Assembly (NCBI RefSeq): GCF_014633365.1
Contig: NC_068351.1
Location: 22,080,866-22,144,865 of the forward strand
Length of the DNA: 64,000 bases
Reading direction: 5' to 3'
Origin: Diospyros lotus
Taxonomy: Eukaryota; Streptophyta; Magnoliopsida; Ericales; Ebenaceae
The position numbers and the translations under genes are program-made. Numbering within the stretch: position 1 is the stretch's first letter; each line of letters starts with the position of its first letter. A model generated the notes under the pieces. The model did no database searches and was not told the DNA's origin. It saw nothing but the letters and a program-made list of their open reading frames with translations. This document shows, one piece after another, positions 23,724 through 35,219 of this stretch.

Positions 23724-24567
23724 ATGAGTCCCCAAGACATGGCCCGGGAACGACAGCAGCCAGAAGCTGCGCAAGAAGAAGTTGAAACGCGATTAATTCC
23801 GACGGACCAGGATTTGGTGAATTTGTATCTTGCAAGCATCAACTTAGGCCGCCCTCTTCCGGTTTATCCCCCGGTGCGAGAAATCGACGTCACCCAATTC
23901 TATAGCATGCCCCCTAAGGATCTTGGTTCGTGCCTCGATACTTACTTGTTCCATTTCATCCTTCTTTTATCAACTTCCACTTTTCGACGACCACCATGAA
24001 CATTTCCCTTTTACATGCCATCAAATTTTGCTGGCTCGTTCGCAGTTGCAGGAGGCCCGTCGCCTGTGGATCAACGGCAATGGCTCTTCTGCGTTCGCGG
24101 CGGCCCGGAAACGACGAGAATCCGAGCGGTCGGAGATGGAGCCGCCGGTTCTTGGAGATCCTACGGAATCGAAGAACCAATCTACGATGAACAAGTTCTT
24201 GGTTTCAAGATTCCCTTCACTTACTATTCTGGTTCACAGGCAAGACCAAAGAGAACTCATTGGAGAATGCAAGAGTACAAAGTGCCCCCCAACTATGTTC
24301 AGGTGACTACTGCCTACAATTAGTTAATTAATTAATTTCCCTAAGTGATCAGAAACTACGTACTGCTATTAATTAACGCATTTACATTTTCCCTTTTTTT
24401 TTCTATTTTCTTTCTTCCTTTGGTTTTGCCTTTTCCTTCTCAATTTGCAGAATGCTCAGTGGGTTCTGGAAAGAATTACACGGGGGAGAGATTACGGTAG
24501 CAGCGGCAACAGAGGAAGAAGATATATACCCAGAAGGTGTACTAATAGGCAGTTATTCATTTGGTAG
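23724..24567 (+). CDS. short divergent NAC-domain protein
   Basis: Three exons: 23724-23925, 24046-24302 and 24451-24567 (TAG 24565-24567). Introns are GT-AG and phases match, giving 191 residues. Exon 1 has ETRLIPTDQDLVNLYL and GRPLP, matching NAC subdomain A (the family has HPTDEELV and GRPLP), and an REIDV block like subdomain B. Exon 2 has RQWLFCVRGG, VGDGAAGSWRSYG, EPIYDEQ and VLGFKIPFTYYSG then THWRMQEYKVP, matching subdomains C-D. Exon 3 starts NAQWVLERI, matching the D/E boundary, then an Arg/Gly-rich tail and the end. Intron positions also match typical NAC genes. Usual NAC proteins have a long C-terminal activation region, which is missing here, and several normally invariant residues differ. 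It may be a dwarf regulator, a DNA-binding-impaired competitor or a decaying copy. A second in-frame ATG lies at 23742. Confidence 0.82.
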
Positions 24568-25037
24568 CTAGTATTAATCAAACTAACTGTGGAGAAGACA
24601 ATTAAATAAAGATGGCTGGCAATTATATAAAATAAATGTATAATATGCATGGGATACGCCCAAGAGAATTAACTGATCTCAAGTATAATATGCAAGCCTA
24701 ATCTCAAGTATAATTACTGACAGCACGTGGTTCATTCTAGTTGCGTGGATTTGTTTCATACTTTAATTTGTCTTTTACTTGGTCTTTAGTTGTTGGGGGC
24801 AATTAATTCCTATTTTCTAGCAGTGTTGGGTCTGTTTGTAGAGGGTTGGATTAGTGCCTGTCGTGTTTGTTATTTATGCTTCCATATTCCTTAATTCTAG
24901 TAAGTTTGTTTACATATATATATATATATTGTTGTGACCAATGGGAAGGAGAGTATCAAGTTGAAAATTCCAAAAACTCTTTGCAGTTTGTTCCGAACCC
25001 ATGACTGGAACTTTTTATTATTTGGCCTAACTTAGTT
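24568..25037. other. downstream of the NAC-like gene; possible 5' remnant of the gypsy element
   Basis: Probably holds the 3' UTR of the NAC-like gene. A TA microsatellite lies at about 24913-24930. The last 100 bp could be the end of a truncated 5' LTR, since a primer-site-like sequence follows, but no matching LTR was found on the other side. Confidence 0.4.
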
Positions 25038-25189
25038 TGAGATCAGAGCCATGATGACCAACAAAGAAAAATTGAAAAAATTGGAGAGTGATGTTCGCGA
25101 GCTTTCGTAGGTCTACAATATGCCTAGACGTTAGTTCATGAGCAGAAGCCAAGGCTCACTCTGAGCAACCCCAAAGCATGCAAAATACA

Positions 25190-26045
25190 CTTAGGCCTTG
25201 TTTGATTGGCAACATTTTTCATGGCTATTTTTCACCCAAAGTTTTCATGAAAAATGATTTCCATCTTTTGGTTACATGATGGCTAATTCCCACTTTTGCT
25301 AGAAAATAAATTCTCAAGAGTGAGGGTTGGAAAAACTTTTCTATGGAATTGAGGAAAAGTGTGAAAGAGAAGCTAAAAATCATTTGCGAAGCTAAGGGGA
25401 AGCGTGAAGGAGAAGAAGAGCGGTCGACGAAGCTAAGGGGAAGCTCAGCCAGCGATCACGAGGAATGAGAGGTAGCGATGGACTGAGCGAGAGAGAAGGC
25501 GAGTGAGAGGCAACAAGAGAGAGCGATAATGAGCAATTGATGAGTGAATGGCTATGGCTATGGCTATGGCTATGGCTATGGCTATGGCTATGGCGGCAGC
25601 GACGATGGCAGCTGCGGCCAGTGATGGTAGTGATTGACTGAGAAAGAGAAAGGTGAGCGAGAGGCAGTGAGCAAGAGAGACGGTGAGCGGCCGAGAAGTG
25701 AATGACGATGGCGGCAACAGCAACAATGGCGGCGGCGACGATGGCAGCGACAGCCAGTGACAACGGCTCTTTATCCTTTGCATGTATGTAAATGTTGTAT
25801 GTATATTTATTTTATTTTTTGAATATTTTGTGTATGTATATTTGATTTATTTTTAGACAATTTCCTAGAATTCAATGACAATCAAACACCAAAAGTTGAA
25901 AAAATATTACAATGTTTAGGTAGAAAATTAAGCCAATTAAACATTTTTAATTGACATTTTTCCTAGACTTTAATTCTAGTCAATTCAATTTATTAGAATA
26001 TATTTTTTTTCCATACAAATTTCACACTTAGCAATCAAATGCACT
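25190..26045. mobile_element. MITE-like insertion in gag, with TATGGC hexamer array
   Basis: The ends carry related inverted sequence (TTGTTTGATTGGCAA on the left, TTAGCAATCAAA on the right) next to TACACTTA / TGCACTTG near-duplicates, consistent with an 8-bp hAT-type target duplication. The element interrupts gag between about 25190 and 26045. The interior is non-coding: the apparent His/Ser- and Ile/Ala-rich ORFs on the minus strand come from the hexamer repeat at about 25548-25594. Confidence 0.55.
25548..25594. repeat. ATGGCT hexamer microsatellite, about 8 units
   Basis: Perfect tandem ATGGCT units, ending in a GCGGCAGCGACG-like coding-looking but non-coding stretch. Confidence 0.92.
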
Positions 26046-26900
26046 TGATGAGTAGATTGACACTTGGGCTTCCATCTCCCACAGCAGGCGCTTCGTCCAA
26101 TCAACAAGGCACTTCTTCCGAGGAACAAACTAGAGAGGATCTTGGCACTTCCAACGACCATGCTCCTCCAAGGTATATCAAAATGGATTTTCCCACGTAT
26201 TCTAGGATATAGCTTCTTTGAGTCAAGGGATCCTAGAGGATCAAAGAGTGTCGTTGCCTTCTTTTCACCTTAAAGGGTGGCAAATAGTTGGCTTTAACAA
26301 ACATACCAAGATGAGGGCTCTAAAATATCTTAACCATTATTTAAAAAAGAACTACTTGCTTGGTTTGGGCCAACTGATTATGAAGATTTTGATGAGGCAC
26401 TCTCACAAATTAAACAAGTGGGCTCTCTTAGGGACTACCACTACCAATGTTAGTTTGAGCGACTGGCAACCCATTGGAAGGCTGGCCCCTAAAGGTGTTA
26501 ATCAACATTTTCTCGGGGGGGCTAAAGGAAGAGACTACGGGAGAAGTCAAAATGTTCAAGCCAAGATCATTGCGAGAGACAATCAAATTAGCCCACATGA
26601 AGGAAGAGCGATTTTATCACCAACGTCAATTATCACAACCAACTCTTGCTTCTCAAGTGCCTAACATTAGCAAATCAATTCCAGCCTTAATACAGTAGAT
26701 TTCATGGGAGGAAATGCAAAAACATAGGGAGAATGGATTATGCTTCAACTGTGATGACCATTATTTACCGAGACACAAATGCAAAACTCCTCAAATTGAG
26801 ACTAATCCCCTCCTACCAGACAATGAGTTATAGATGAACACTAAAAGTGGTGAAGATGATGAGTTGACATCAGAGGTAATTCAAGGGATTTCTTTGCAAG
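26046..26900 (+). pseudogene. gag remnant of the nested Ty3/gypsy element
   Basis: Frames in order show DHAPPRYIKMDFPTY (the segment before the capsid-like retrotransposon gag domain), EDQRVSLPSFHLKG (the usual QRV..ASFHLEG motif) and, near 26730-26790, GLCFNCDDHYLPRHKC. The last is the single zinc knuckle typical of this chromovirus-like group. Several stops and frame changes break it. It would have made the capsid/nucleocapsid. Confidence 0.8.
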
Positions 26901-26929
26901 CTCTTTCAGGGTAGACATCACCTCGTACT

Positions 26930-27250
26930 ATGCGAATCATTGGGTATACCTCTAAACTTCCACTTTCTATTCTCATTGGTAGTGGCTCCACTCATAATTT
27001 TATTAGCACCAAGGTAATATCTCTCTTGCCACTACCTAACTCCAACACCATGTTCTTCCATGTGATGGTTGCGAATGGTGAAAAACTCACATATATTGAA
27101 AAGTTTGATCCTATTACCATTAACATCCAAGGCTTTATGCTCTCTACTATTTTATATTCTCTGCCTTTAATGGTTCAAATATTGTCCTTGGTGTCCAGTG
27201 GCTTGAAACACTTGGCCCTGTGTCATGTGATTGGAAAAATCTCATCGTGA
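26930..27250 (+). pseudogene. aspartic protease remnant, catalytic Asp changed to Gly
   Basis: The frame reads SILIGSGSTHNFIS, where the family motif is (L/I)(I/V)DSGSTHNF(I/V). The catalytic aspartate codon is GGT (Gly) here, so the protease would be inactive. A stop follows the domain. The Sirevirus-like element interrupts the downstream RT linker at 27530. Confidence 0.8.
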
Positions 27251-27529
27251 TTTTCAATATAAGGGGTCAACAGTACAAACTCATGGGTTAGCCTCCATAT
27301 CCAACTCAACCTGTCTCACTCCAAGCATTAGAGCAAGATATAAATAATGGGGCAATTCTATTTATTGTGCACATGCAAAGCAATAAAGGTACCATTAACA
27401 AAGACTTACCAGAGGACCTTCACAACCTACTTAAGGAATTTGCTTCCATATTTGAAGAACCCAAAGAATTACAAGCAGTACGCGAATATAATAACCAAAT
27501 TCCATTAAAAGAGCATGCTTGGTTAATTA

Positions 27530-28100
27530 TGATGAGAATGATATTGTACTCTTTGCTTTGGTTTTGATGATGAACAACTAAATTGGATCATATGATATAA
27601 ATTGAAATAAGATCCTACTACTTTTGGTATTCAAATAAAAATCATTTTAAATCTTTATAAAAATCATAATAATTTCTATATCATCTAAGTCAATTGATGT
27701 TTTTTTTAAGGATTTGAAACAATGACTTGGTTACGAAAAATTTGTTTTTGAAAAATGAATTTCAAGATTAGATCTCAAGAAGTGGAAGAAGTTGGAGTCT
27801 CTTAACCAAAATCCTTTTTAAACCAAGATGTCGACAGTTCCAAATGAACATGTCGACAGTTTCTAAAATTTGCATCAAAATGTTGGCATGTTAACTCAAA
27901 ATGTCGACAGGGTCTAAAAATTGTCGATAGATTACATAACATGTCCATCGTTCATCAAGGCTAAATTTAAATTGTGAACTTCAGGGAAACCGTCGACCGT
28001 TCTCTGAATACTGTTGACCGTTTTTCAAAAATTGTCAATAACTTTTAATATATTGTTGACAGCTTCTGTTAAGGGTTTTAAAAGAACTGTCGACCATCGG
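27530..28100 (+). repeat. truncated 5' LTR of the Sirevirus-like element
   Basis: Aligns with the first part of the 29999-31305 LTR, including the AAGATGTCGACAGTTC array. Homology fades at about 28080-28100, before a TATA box or primer site. Whether this reflects a deletion or a captured leader is not clear. Confidence 0.75.
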
Positions 28101-28219
28101 GCTACCTCATTTGAATCCTTTCTCTTTCCCTCTCTTCCTCAAACTCTCTCCCTCATTTTCCTTCTTGTTTGTTTGATTACTAACCATATCAGTTGTTTTC
28201 ACACTTGATTTTTGCATCA

Positions 28220-29406
28220 ATGGCATGCACAAAGCGATCTTCAGCCATGACCGATTCCCAATCCTCTGAACCATCCGATATTCAACACCTAGTCCACAAA
28301 ACTCAAAATCTTGAAAGGTATTCTTCCCTATTCAGTTCTCAAGAAGTTCATTTAGGCCGAGTTTTATCCTTAGAATTCCTAGATGAGATACAATTTCCAT
28401 ATTCTATAAATCTAAACACATTTGGATGGATGTCGTTTTTATCTCTTCATAGGGATGTATATGAGGATGCCATTAGAGCCCTATATTGCAATGCCCCAAA
28501 TATTTTTGATAATCAAACATTCCTAGCTAAATTTAGAACCAATGTTTGTGGCACTTCATTTGACATTGACATTAATCTTCTTGAAAATCAATTTGGGATT
28601 CCTTCGGGTGGTCTTGTTTATGCCCCTAATGACTTTGATTTTAACCTCGCTGCCAAAACTATTTTTGAAGACGAGTCTCTCTTCCTTGGTTCATTAGTTC
28701 AACCACCAAACTATACATGATGGGTTGTATTTTGCATCTTATTGTTGTTCACATAATTGCCCCTAGAAAAGGTAACTATTCTGAAGTTACCAAAGAAGAC
28801 TGTTGGATAATGTTTCATATCATGACTCGTCAAAGAATCGATCTTTGCTCTATCATAATTGATGAAATGATTGGTGCATTCACCACCAAGAAAAGATGTC
28901 TTCCTTATGGCATGCTTCTTAGTGCAATCATAGACTCTAAAGTAGAAAATCTAGGAAATGTTAGATGAGTATTGATACATCATTTTAAGATTCTTAACAA
29001 ATCTTCCTTGAAAAGTGTTGGCTATATGAAAAACAAATTGAGCCAATGGGTCAAAACCAAGAAGAGACGAAGGCAATCTTCCTTTGATGAATAGGATGAT
29101 GTTTCTCCTCCATCTCCATTCGGTCTACCTTCTAAGGATGTTCTTCCTCCTACTTCTCCTCTCCTAGGATCCCCTTCTCATCATATTGGTGAATCATCTC
29201 ACTCTCACGATGATGCCATTGGTCATGGGATTGCATCTCTCAAAGTCGAAGTCGATACCATTTGTCACGAGATACTAGAGATTTGTGATAGACAAGATGA
29301 GGTGACTGTACAGATGACTCATATAACGTAACTCATCAAAGTCATTCTGTCCATTCTACTGCCACCTGCATCATCATCACCACCTTCTCTGCCTTTGGCG
29401 CCCTAG
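28220..29406 (+). pseudogene. broken ORF resembling a plant transposon-associated protein
   Basis: ATG at 28220 (MACTKRSSAMTDSQ) opens a frame with FGWMSFLSLHRDVYEDAIRA, ALYCNAPNIF, VCGTSFDIDINLLENQFGIP and, after a frame change near 28718, EDCWIMFHIMTRQRIDL and LPYGMLLSAI. The order and spacing of these blocks resemble the putative plant transposon protein family (Pfam Transposase_32, from memory), often found in LTR-element interiors. The segment after about 28970 is Ser/Pro/His-rich, then ends before the 3' LTR. Stops near 28718, 28966 and 29090 and a frameshift show it is dead. The biochemical role of the family is unknown to me. Confidence 0.6.
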
Positions 29407-29998
29407 ATTGGTTCTTGTTCACTCATGACAGTCATATGTAGTTTTTTTTTTATTTTGTTTTGGAACACTTATTTATGTTTATGCTTTGCTATGTAATATG
29501 CCTTTGATATTTTGAACAATGCACTCACTTTTTCTGTTGATCTATTTTGTTTCAAACTCACCATATTCTAAATGAATGGTTGACCTTCTTTTATATATCT
29601 CTTGGTTATATGTCTATGAATGGTATCTTCAACATGTTTATCATTGTGCGGCTTAAATTATGAATGCTTTCTATTTGTGGCATAAATTATTGAATTAATA
29701 GCAATTGCGACATATTAAGGGGGAACTTTTATACATAATGTAAGTCTTTCTAGAACCATATTGTTATTTGTTGGTATGGTTATGATTGTTTCCTAAAACT
29801 CATGCTTGCTTAAGGGGGAGCCTTCTTTTGGAGCTTATGTTTGTTCTACCCTTTAGTGATTATGCAAATCTATGTTTTCAAATATTTCCAACATATCTTT
29901 TTGATTCTTGACAAAAAGGGGGAGATATATATATATATATATGTAATTGATTTTTATATAAAATGATTTGGTTTTGTCATCATCAAAAAGGGAAAGAA
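29407..29998 (+). other. non-coding 3' region of the Sirevirus-like element
   Basis: AT-rich, with G-rich strings such as AAGGGGGAAC and AAAAGGGGGAG, a TA microsatellite (about 29927-29943) and a purine tract before the 3' LTR. No ORF is seen. Confidence 0.6.
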
Positions 29999-31305
29999 TG
30001 ATAAGAATGATATTGTTCTTTGTTTTGGTTTTGGTGATGAACAACTAAATTGGATCATATGACATAAATTGAAATAAGATCCTACTACTTTTGGTATTCT
30101 AGTAAAAATTATTTTAAATCTCTATAAAAATCATAATAATTTCTATATCATCTAAGTCAATTGATGCCTTTTTTAAGGATTTGAAACAATGACTTCTTTT
30201 CGAAAAATGAATTTCAAGATTGGATCTCAAGAAGTGGAAGAAGTTGGAGTCTTTTAACCAAAATCCTTTTTAAACCAAGATGTCGACAGTTCTAGAAAAA
30301 CATGTCGGCAGTTTCTAAAATTTGCATCAAAATGTCGACAGTTTAAAAAGAACATGTCAATAGTTGCTATGTTTTGTTCCAAATTGTCGACAAGTTCATA
30401 TAAGATGTCGATTGATTTTTGATTTTGGGAGCAAGCTGTTGATAGGCTTTCATAAGCTGTTGACATGCTGAAATTTAGCTCTTGGTTTCTAAATGTCGAC
30501 AGTTCTTAAAAACTGTGTCGACAGTTGTTTGATTTTTCAAACAAAGCTATCGACCATTTATTTGAAGATGTCTACAGTTTCTATTCCAGAATCTCCAACA
30601 GCCAGTTCGTCCACTCATCCAAAGGTGCTCATTCCACTATTAAAGACTATATTCTCTCAAGATCACATTGTGCTTTATAAATTGAAGGTAGATGGATGAT
30701 TCAAAGACCTTAAGAGATCAATCTACTAGCTTCCAAAGTGTTTTCACATTGTTGTGCTCCATTGGTGTCTTAAATCTCATTTTTTCAAGGCTTTGTGTTT
30801 ATTGTGTAAGATTATACTTCTAGCCTTGCATTTGATCTTAATTACACTGTAACTAAGAGTGCATACTCTTAGACATCTTTTTCTTGTATCTTTATTTGTA
30901 TTCCTAGCTCATATAGCTAGAGGACCTACTTATACTTAAGTAAGAGGTTGTATTTTACCTAGCTTTACTAGAGGGTTTGCTTGTTTAAGAAAAAGGATTG
31001 TAATTTCCTACCTTGGTGCTAGAGGGCCTATCCAAAGTGATAAGAACGTTATAGTGATTTGCTTGAAAATTCTTAGAGAGAAGTTAAGATAGTGGATTAG
31101 GCTTGATTTAAAATGAACCAGTATACATTGCTTGTGTCACTCTATTGCTCTTACTCTTTATTTCACAAACTGTGCTTTGCATTTGTTCATTCATTTTTAT
31201 CTTACATCAAAATTTCATCTTTATCCTTAAAGAAAATTCAAGTTTTAAATAATCCAATTCACCCCCCCTCTTGGGTATTGGTACCATAGTTATACGATTC
31301 TATCA
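29999..31305 (+). repeat. 3' LTR of the Sirevirus-like element
   Basis: Starts TGATAAGAATG and ends TATCA at the TSD. It contains GTCGAC-type motifs at about 30281-30570, a TATA box (about 30675-30682), then a long R-U5 and a CCAATTCACCCCCCC signature near its end (31252-31270). Confidence 0.85.
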
Positions 31306-31957
31306 AATTAATGTGTGACATATCGTTATCCCTATTTTTTTAAAAAGAAAGAAGAAAAGGAAATAGAGTGTCAAGTGGCTAAAATGCTTTAAAGGGGTCT
31401 GATTCTGCATAACAATAGTTCATTCTCTTTACCAGTGCCTTTAGTCAAAAAGAAAAATAGGAGTTAGAGATTATGTAATGATTGTGGGGCACTTAACTCA
31501 GTCACCATGCATAAAAGATCAATACCCAATTCCAACCGTGGATGACATGATTGATGAGCTCAATGGGGCAAAGTATTCTTCTACATTGGATATCTATTCT
31601 AGCTATCATCAAATTAGAGTTCATGCAATGGATATACACAAGACTACTTTCCAAACCCATAATGGCCAATATGAATTTCTTGTCATGCCATTTAGTCTCT
31701 ATAATGCCCCTTCCACCTTCCAAGTTGCAATAAACTCCTTTTTTCAATCGTACATTTGTAAGTTTGTCCTTGTATTCTTTGATGATATTCACATTTGTAG
31801 TCTTTTTTTGAGAACTGCATCTTGAACACCTAAAATTGGTTCATTATACTTTAACCCAAAACTTATTTTTTGCTAGCCTATCCAAATGTGAATTTGGCAA
31901 GCAGAAGCTTGAATATCTTGGACATATTATCTCTCACAATGGAGTGTAGGTAGATCC
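31306..31957 (+). pseudogene. reverse transcriptase remnant of the gypsy element
   Basis: The frame around 31340-31952 contains YRYPYF, a VKKK-type motif, ALNSVTMHK, SSYHQIRVHAMDIHKTTF, YEFLVMPFSLYNAPSTF and VFFDDIHICS. The last includes the FFDD catalytic pair. GHIISHNGV and VDP follow before the solo LTR. At least two stops and one frameshift occur, so it is inactive. Confidence 0.85.
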
Positions 31958-34398
31958 CATAATATCCCAAATTTTCTAAAGGGCTTAAGAGTTATTTTAA
32001 CATGGATCATAGGTGAAATTATCAAAAGATTAGGGGTATAAGTATAAATTCTTACAGTTATAAGTACTGAATCGACTACAGGGAATGTCCAAGAGTGTAA
32101 ATATATAAGGAAAATGATATGGTCTCGATGAGCATTCCGAGATAGGATTTATTGTATTAAAAGAAATTGGAATCGAGATAGTTTTCGGTACAGTTTCGAT
32201 TCAGGTTGAAAAGTTGAATTGTCATAAGAGGCTTCCAAAAAGAGAACGGAACGTTCGCAGAGGTTAAATACTACATAAGGAACAACCCTTCAATGTTTTT
32301 GGGTGGAATCGAGAAGGTTTTCAATAAAATAAGTCGGTCGGGCCTAAGCATAATTTCCCAAAATTAACCTAGGAAGGTCAAAACATCATTATTTTTGAGT
32401 CTTCGGGGTGTGAATAACGATCCTAGAACTTGGGGGTCTCGTTGGAGAAGATGGAAAGCTCAGGGGCTTTGTGAGAAAGACCAAAGTGTAAAAGTCAAAA
32501 ATTGAGGGGGCTAAAATGTAAAAATCAGAAAAAAAAGGAAGCTGCCATGGCCGACCAGCCATCGCATCGCTGAATTCGGCAATGGGAAGCCTGAGGAAGT
32601 GGCTGGGGGTCTCGGAGCAAGGCCAAGACAAACTTCTTGGCTGACAAACGACAAAATCATGTCGAAATTGGCCAACTTTAAGTTGAAAGTGGCCGAAAGT
32701 TTGGCCACTAAAAATTGATTTTTGAGGGCTCTTTTGGTGGGTTTTGGACTCACTTAGGGCATGGGAAGACATTAATGGCCTTGGGTTGCTCGAGATTAGT
32801 CATTTTGTGGGTTGATTTTGGCTATAAATAGCAAAGGTCTGGCTGAAGGTTTTGAAAAATGGGAGCTTCAAATCGACCTTATTTTTGAACGAATTGAGAG
32901 ATGAAATGAAGGGGCTTTTGTTTCCCATGAGTAGTAGAGCAATTCTGGAGATTTTGGTGAGCAACAAAATAGAAACGAGCTGGTTTCGAAGCTCGCCAGA
33001 AAATAGAGACAGGCGATATGGCCGAAGCTTTGGTCGGCAAATCGGAGGCCTTCCGGTCATCTTTTCGGGCAGTAAGTCATGCCATGGTGATCAATTGGAG
33101 GAGAAAAAGAGGATGGCATCGAAATCTCCCATCGTCGGTGTGTCGTCACTGGAGAAGACGATCATGTGCCAGCCTTTACTCGCAACTACTCACCCTAGCG
33201 CGTGCGAGCGCGTGGCCAATTAGGTTTTTTTGATTTTTTTAAAATTTTTTCTAATTTATTTTTATGAATTTTTATGCAAAAATGTTTGGAAAAATATTGA
33301 TGTAGGCATTTATTTTGGAATGGTAGAGAAGAAAATTGGGGAAAATAGAGAAAAAGGCAAGAAAATTATGAAAAAATAGGTTTTGATGATTATTTAAATA
33401 AATATCTTGGATATGGTGTTTTGGGACTTGAGGTGGAGTAGTTTGTGCATTTTTTTAGATTTGGCATGAAAACCGAGGTGGTGCACATTTTTTCTAGATA
33501 TTTTGAACTTTGTAAAATGTAAGTGGTATTACTCAATTTGATTTAGTTTATGAAGAGGGTTTGTAAGTGGTTTAACCCAAAACCCGGTATTATGTAAATG
33601 GTTTTATCATGTTGTCATGCCTTGTTGTGAATACGTAATGTAGATTACATTTACATGCTCTGATGAAATGTGCATATATTCACGATAAAATTTACGGTCA
33701 TACGTTGCATGGGTTTGGGATTAGGGACTGGCATCGTTGCTTTGGCAAAGGTGTACCCATACATCTCAGTCTGACAGGGAGATTATAAACATGGCGAGTA
33801 ATAGTAAAGTGCACTCGACCCAAATATAAGAGTAAGGATGATATGTGCATTGCATTCATAATGTGCATTAAATAATCTACTCTTACTTAGATGATTCAGC
33901 ATCTAATGTGGATTTTGCCCCTAGAACATTCAAACGTTTCAGATGTGGTTTGCAGCGAAGACACATAAATGGATGAGATGTAACGACTCAAGGCATTATG
34001 GACATAATAAAGTTATTTCTGCATTTAGTTTTTCTGCATGAGGATCCAATTATGTATCAGTCATGTTATGTTATGTTTCAAGTCTTGTTGAAAAACTTAT
34101 GTTATGTTTCAAGTCATGTTGAAACTTATGTTCTGATGTCGAATATTTTTGTATTATGGATTATGTTTGAGGATATCATGTAATATTAATTGGGTTCGAG
34201 ATATGTTGAGGTTCGATTCTTGCTTCCGCTTTTAATGAATACCTACCCTAGCACATATAGTGTATAAGTAAGCTAATGATAGGCAAGTAGTAGGGAAATT
34301 TTGAAATTATATCATGATGAGTTGTTTTTTCTTAAAAATAAAAAAATATAGTCAAAATTTCCTATGTTATAACAAGCTCGAGAAAGAAGAGTGTTACA
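31958..34398 (+). mobile_element. solo LTR A (Ty3/gypsy type), TSD GATCC
   Basis: Begins CATAATATCCC (a TG start with two transitions) and ends GTGTTACA. GATCC is duplicated at 31953-31957 and 34399-34403, inside the VDP codons of the gypsy RT, and the RT frame resumes after it as PTKIAVM. A TATA box TATAAATA lies at about 32823-32830, in the same orientation. The ORFs inside are not proteins. The length is 2,441 bp. Confidence 0.87.
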
Positions 34399-34582
34399 GA
34401 TCCCACCAAGATAGCAGTTATGTAGTCATGGCCATCTCTCAAAGCCACTTCCCCTTACTCTTTGAAAGATGACCTTATTTATTTTAACTAAAAAATAGTT
34501 ATTTCCCCTAACTTCTAGCTCAAAACAACCATTCTTTATGAATTTCATGATTCTAAAATTTCATGATTCTAAAGTTGGGGGG
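34399..34582 (+). pseudogene. gypsy remnant: RT end joined to integrase start
   Basis: After the GATCC duplication the frame gives PTKIAVM and WPSL (RT-RNase H linker). Near 34536-34582 the frame gives MNF, then a duplicated HDSK-type block and VGG, which continues after solo LTR B as HSRFLKIYKR. Thus the RNase H region was deleted before solo LTR B landed. HDS..GGH is the zinc-binding start of integrase. Confidence 0.7.
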
Positions 34583-35219
34583 TGTAATACCTCGTATGAC
34601 ATGGTATTAGAAAATTAATAATTTATGGTTATTTGTAAAAGACCTCGGGTGGTCCAGCAAGGCCAAAAGTTGATTTCGAAAAATTAATTAATAAAATTTG
34701 CTGAATGACGGCAGAGAATACCCTGGGACTTGGATGTCCAGGGAAGAGGGTATGAGTTTAATGAGCGTCTCGAGGTGAGGTTGATAATGTTGGAAATGAT
34801 CAGATCGGGAATAATTTTTAAAATAAATTATGTATAAACCTAAATGGCTGCTCGTACCGAATGGTTATTGGGGACATTTGAGAAGTTAAGGGGACTTTAG
34901 GAGTGGTCCAATTTTGCGAGTAAGGAAACCTTGAAGTGTTTTTGAATGGAATAGATGGTTCTGTACAGGCACATGAATGAAATTGACCTTATCGAGTAAA
35001 AGTCGGATATTAATTTTAAAGAAATCAAGAATTTAAGTGGTTTAATGATATTAATTCAGGCTTGGAGGGCTATGTGCTATTATCAAAATTCTTTAAGAGG
35101 GATTAATGAGATATTAGTGGGTAAATTGTGTAATTCTTATATATATATATATATATATGTAACCGTGGAGTAGTGCCCAAGTCTTCTACAATGAAGCTAA
35201 AATTGAAATGCTTCTTCCA

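Larger units (their letters stand above)
27530..31305 (+). mobile_element. non-autonomous Sirevirus-like LTR element, TSD AATTA
   Basis: The left end TGATGAGAATGATATTG (27530) matches the start of the right LTR (TGATAAGAATGATATTG, 29999). The right LTR ends ATCA at 31305. AATTA at 27525-27529 and 31306-31310 is the target duplication, which lies in the gypsy RT linker. The 3' LTR is 29999-31305 (1,307 bp), with a purine tract AAAAAGGGAAAGAA just before it. The 5' LTR is homologous only to about 28100; its last roughly 700 bp and the primer site are missing. Between them is a single broken ORF region (28220-29406) and no gag, RT or integrase. Confidence 0.85.

Noticed and set aside
25392..25783. 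His/Ser- and Ile/Ala-repeat ORFs
   Set aside because: Translations of the ATGGCT hexamer microsatellite inside a MITE.
34536..34582. Polypurine tract before solo LTR B (making it a 3' LTR)
   Set aside because: The G run is part of the integrase GGHS codons of the host gypsy element, and GGGGG is repeated after the LTR, so it is a target duplication.
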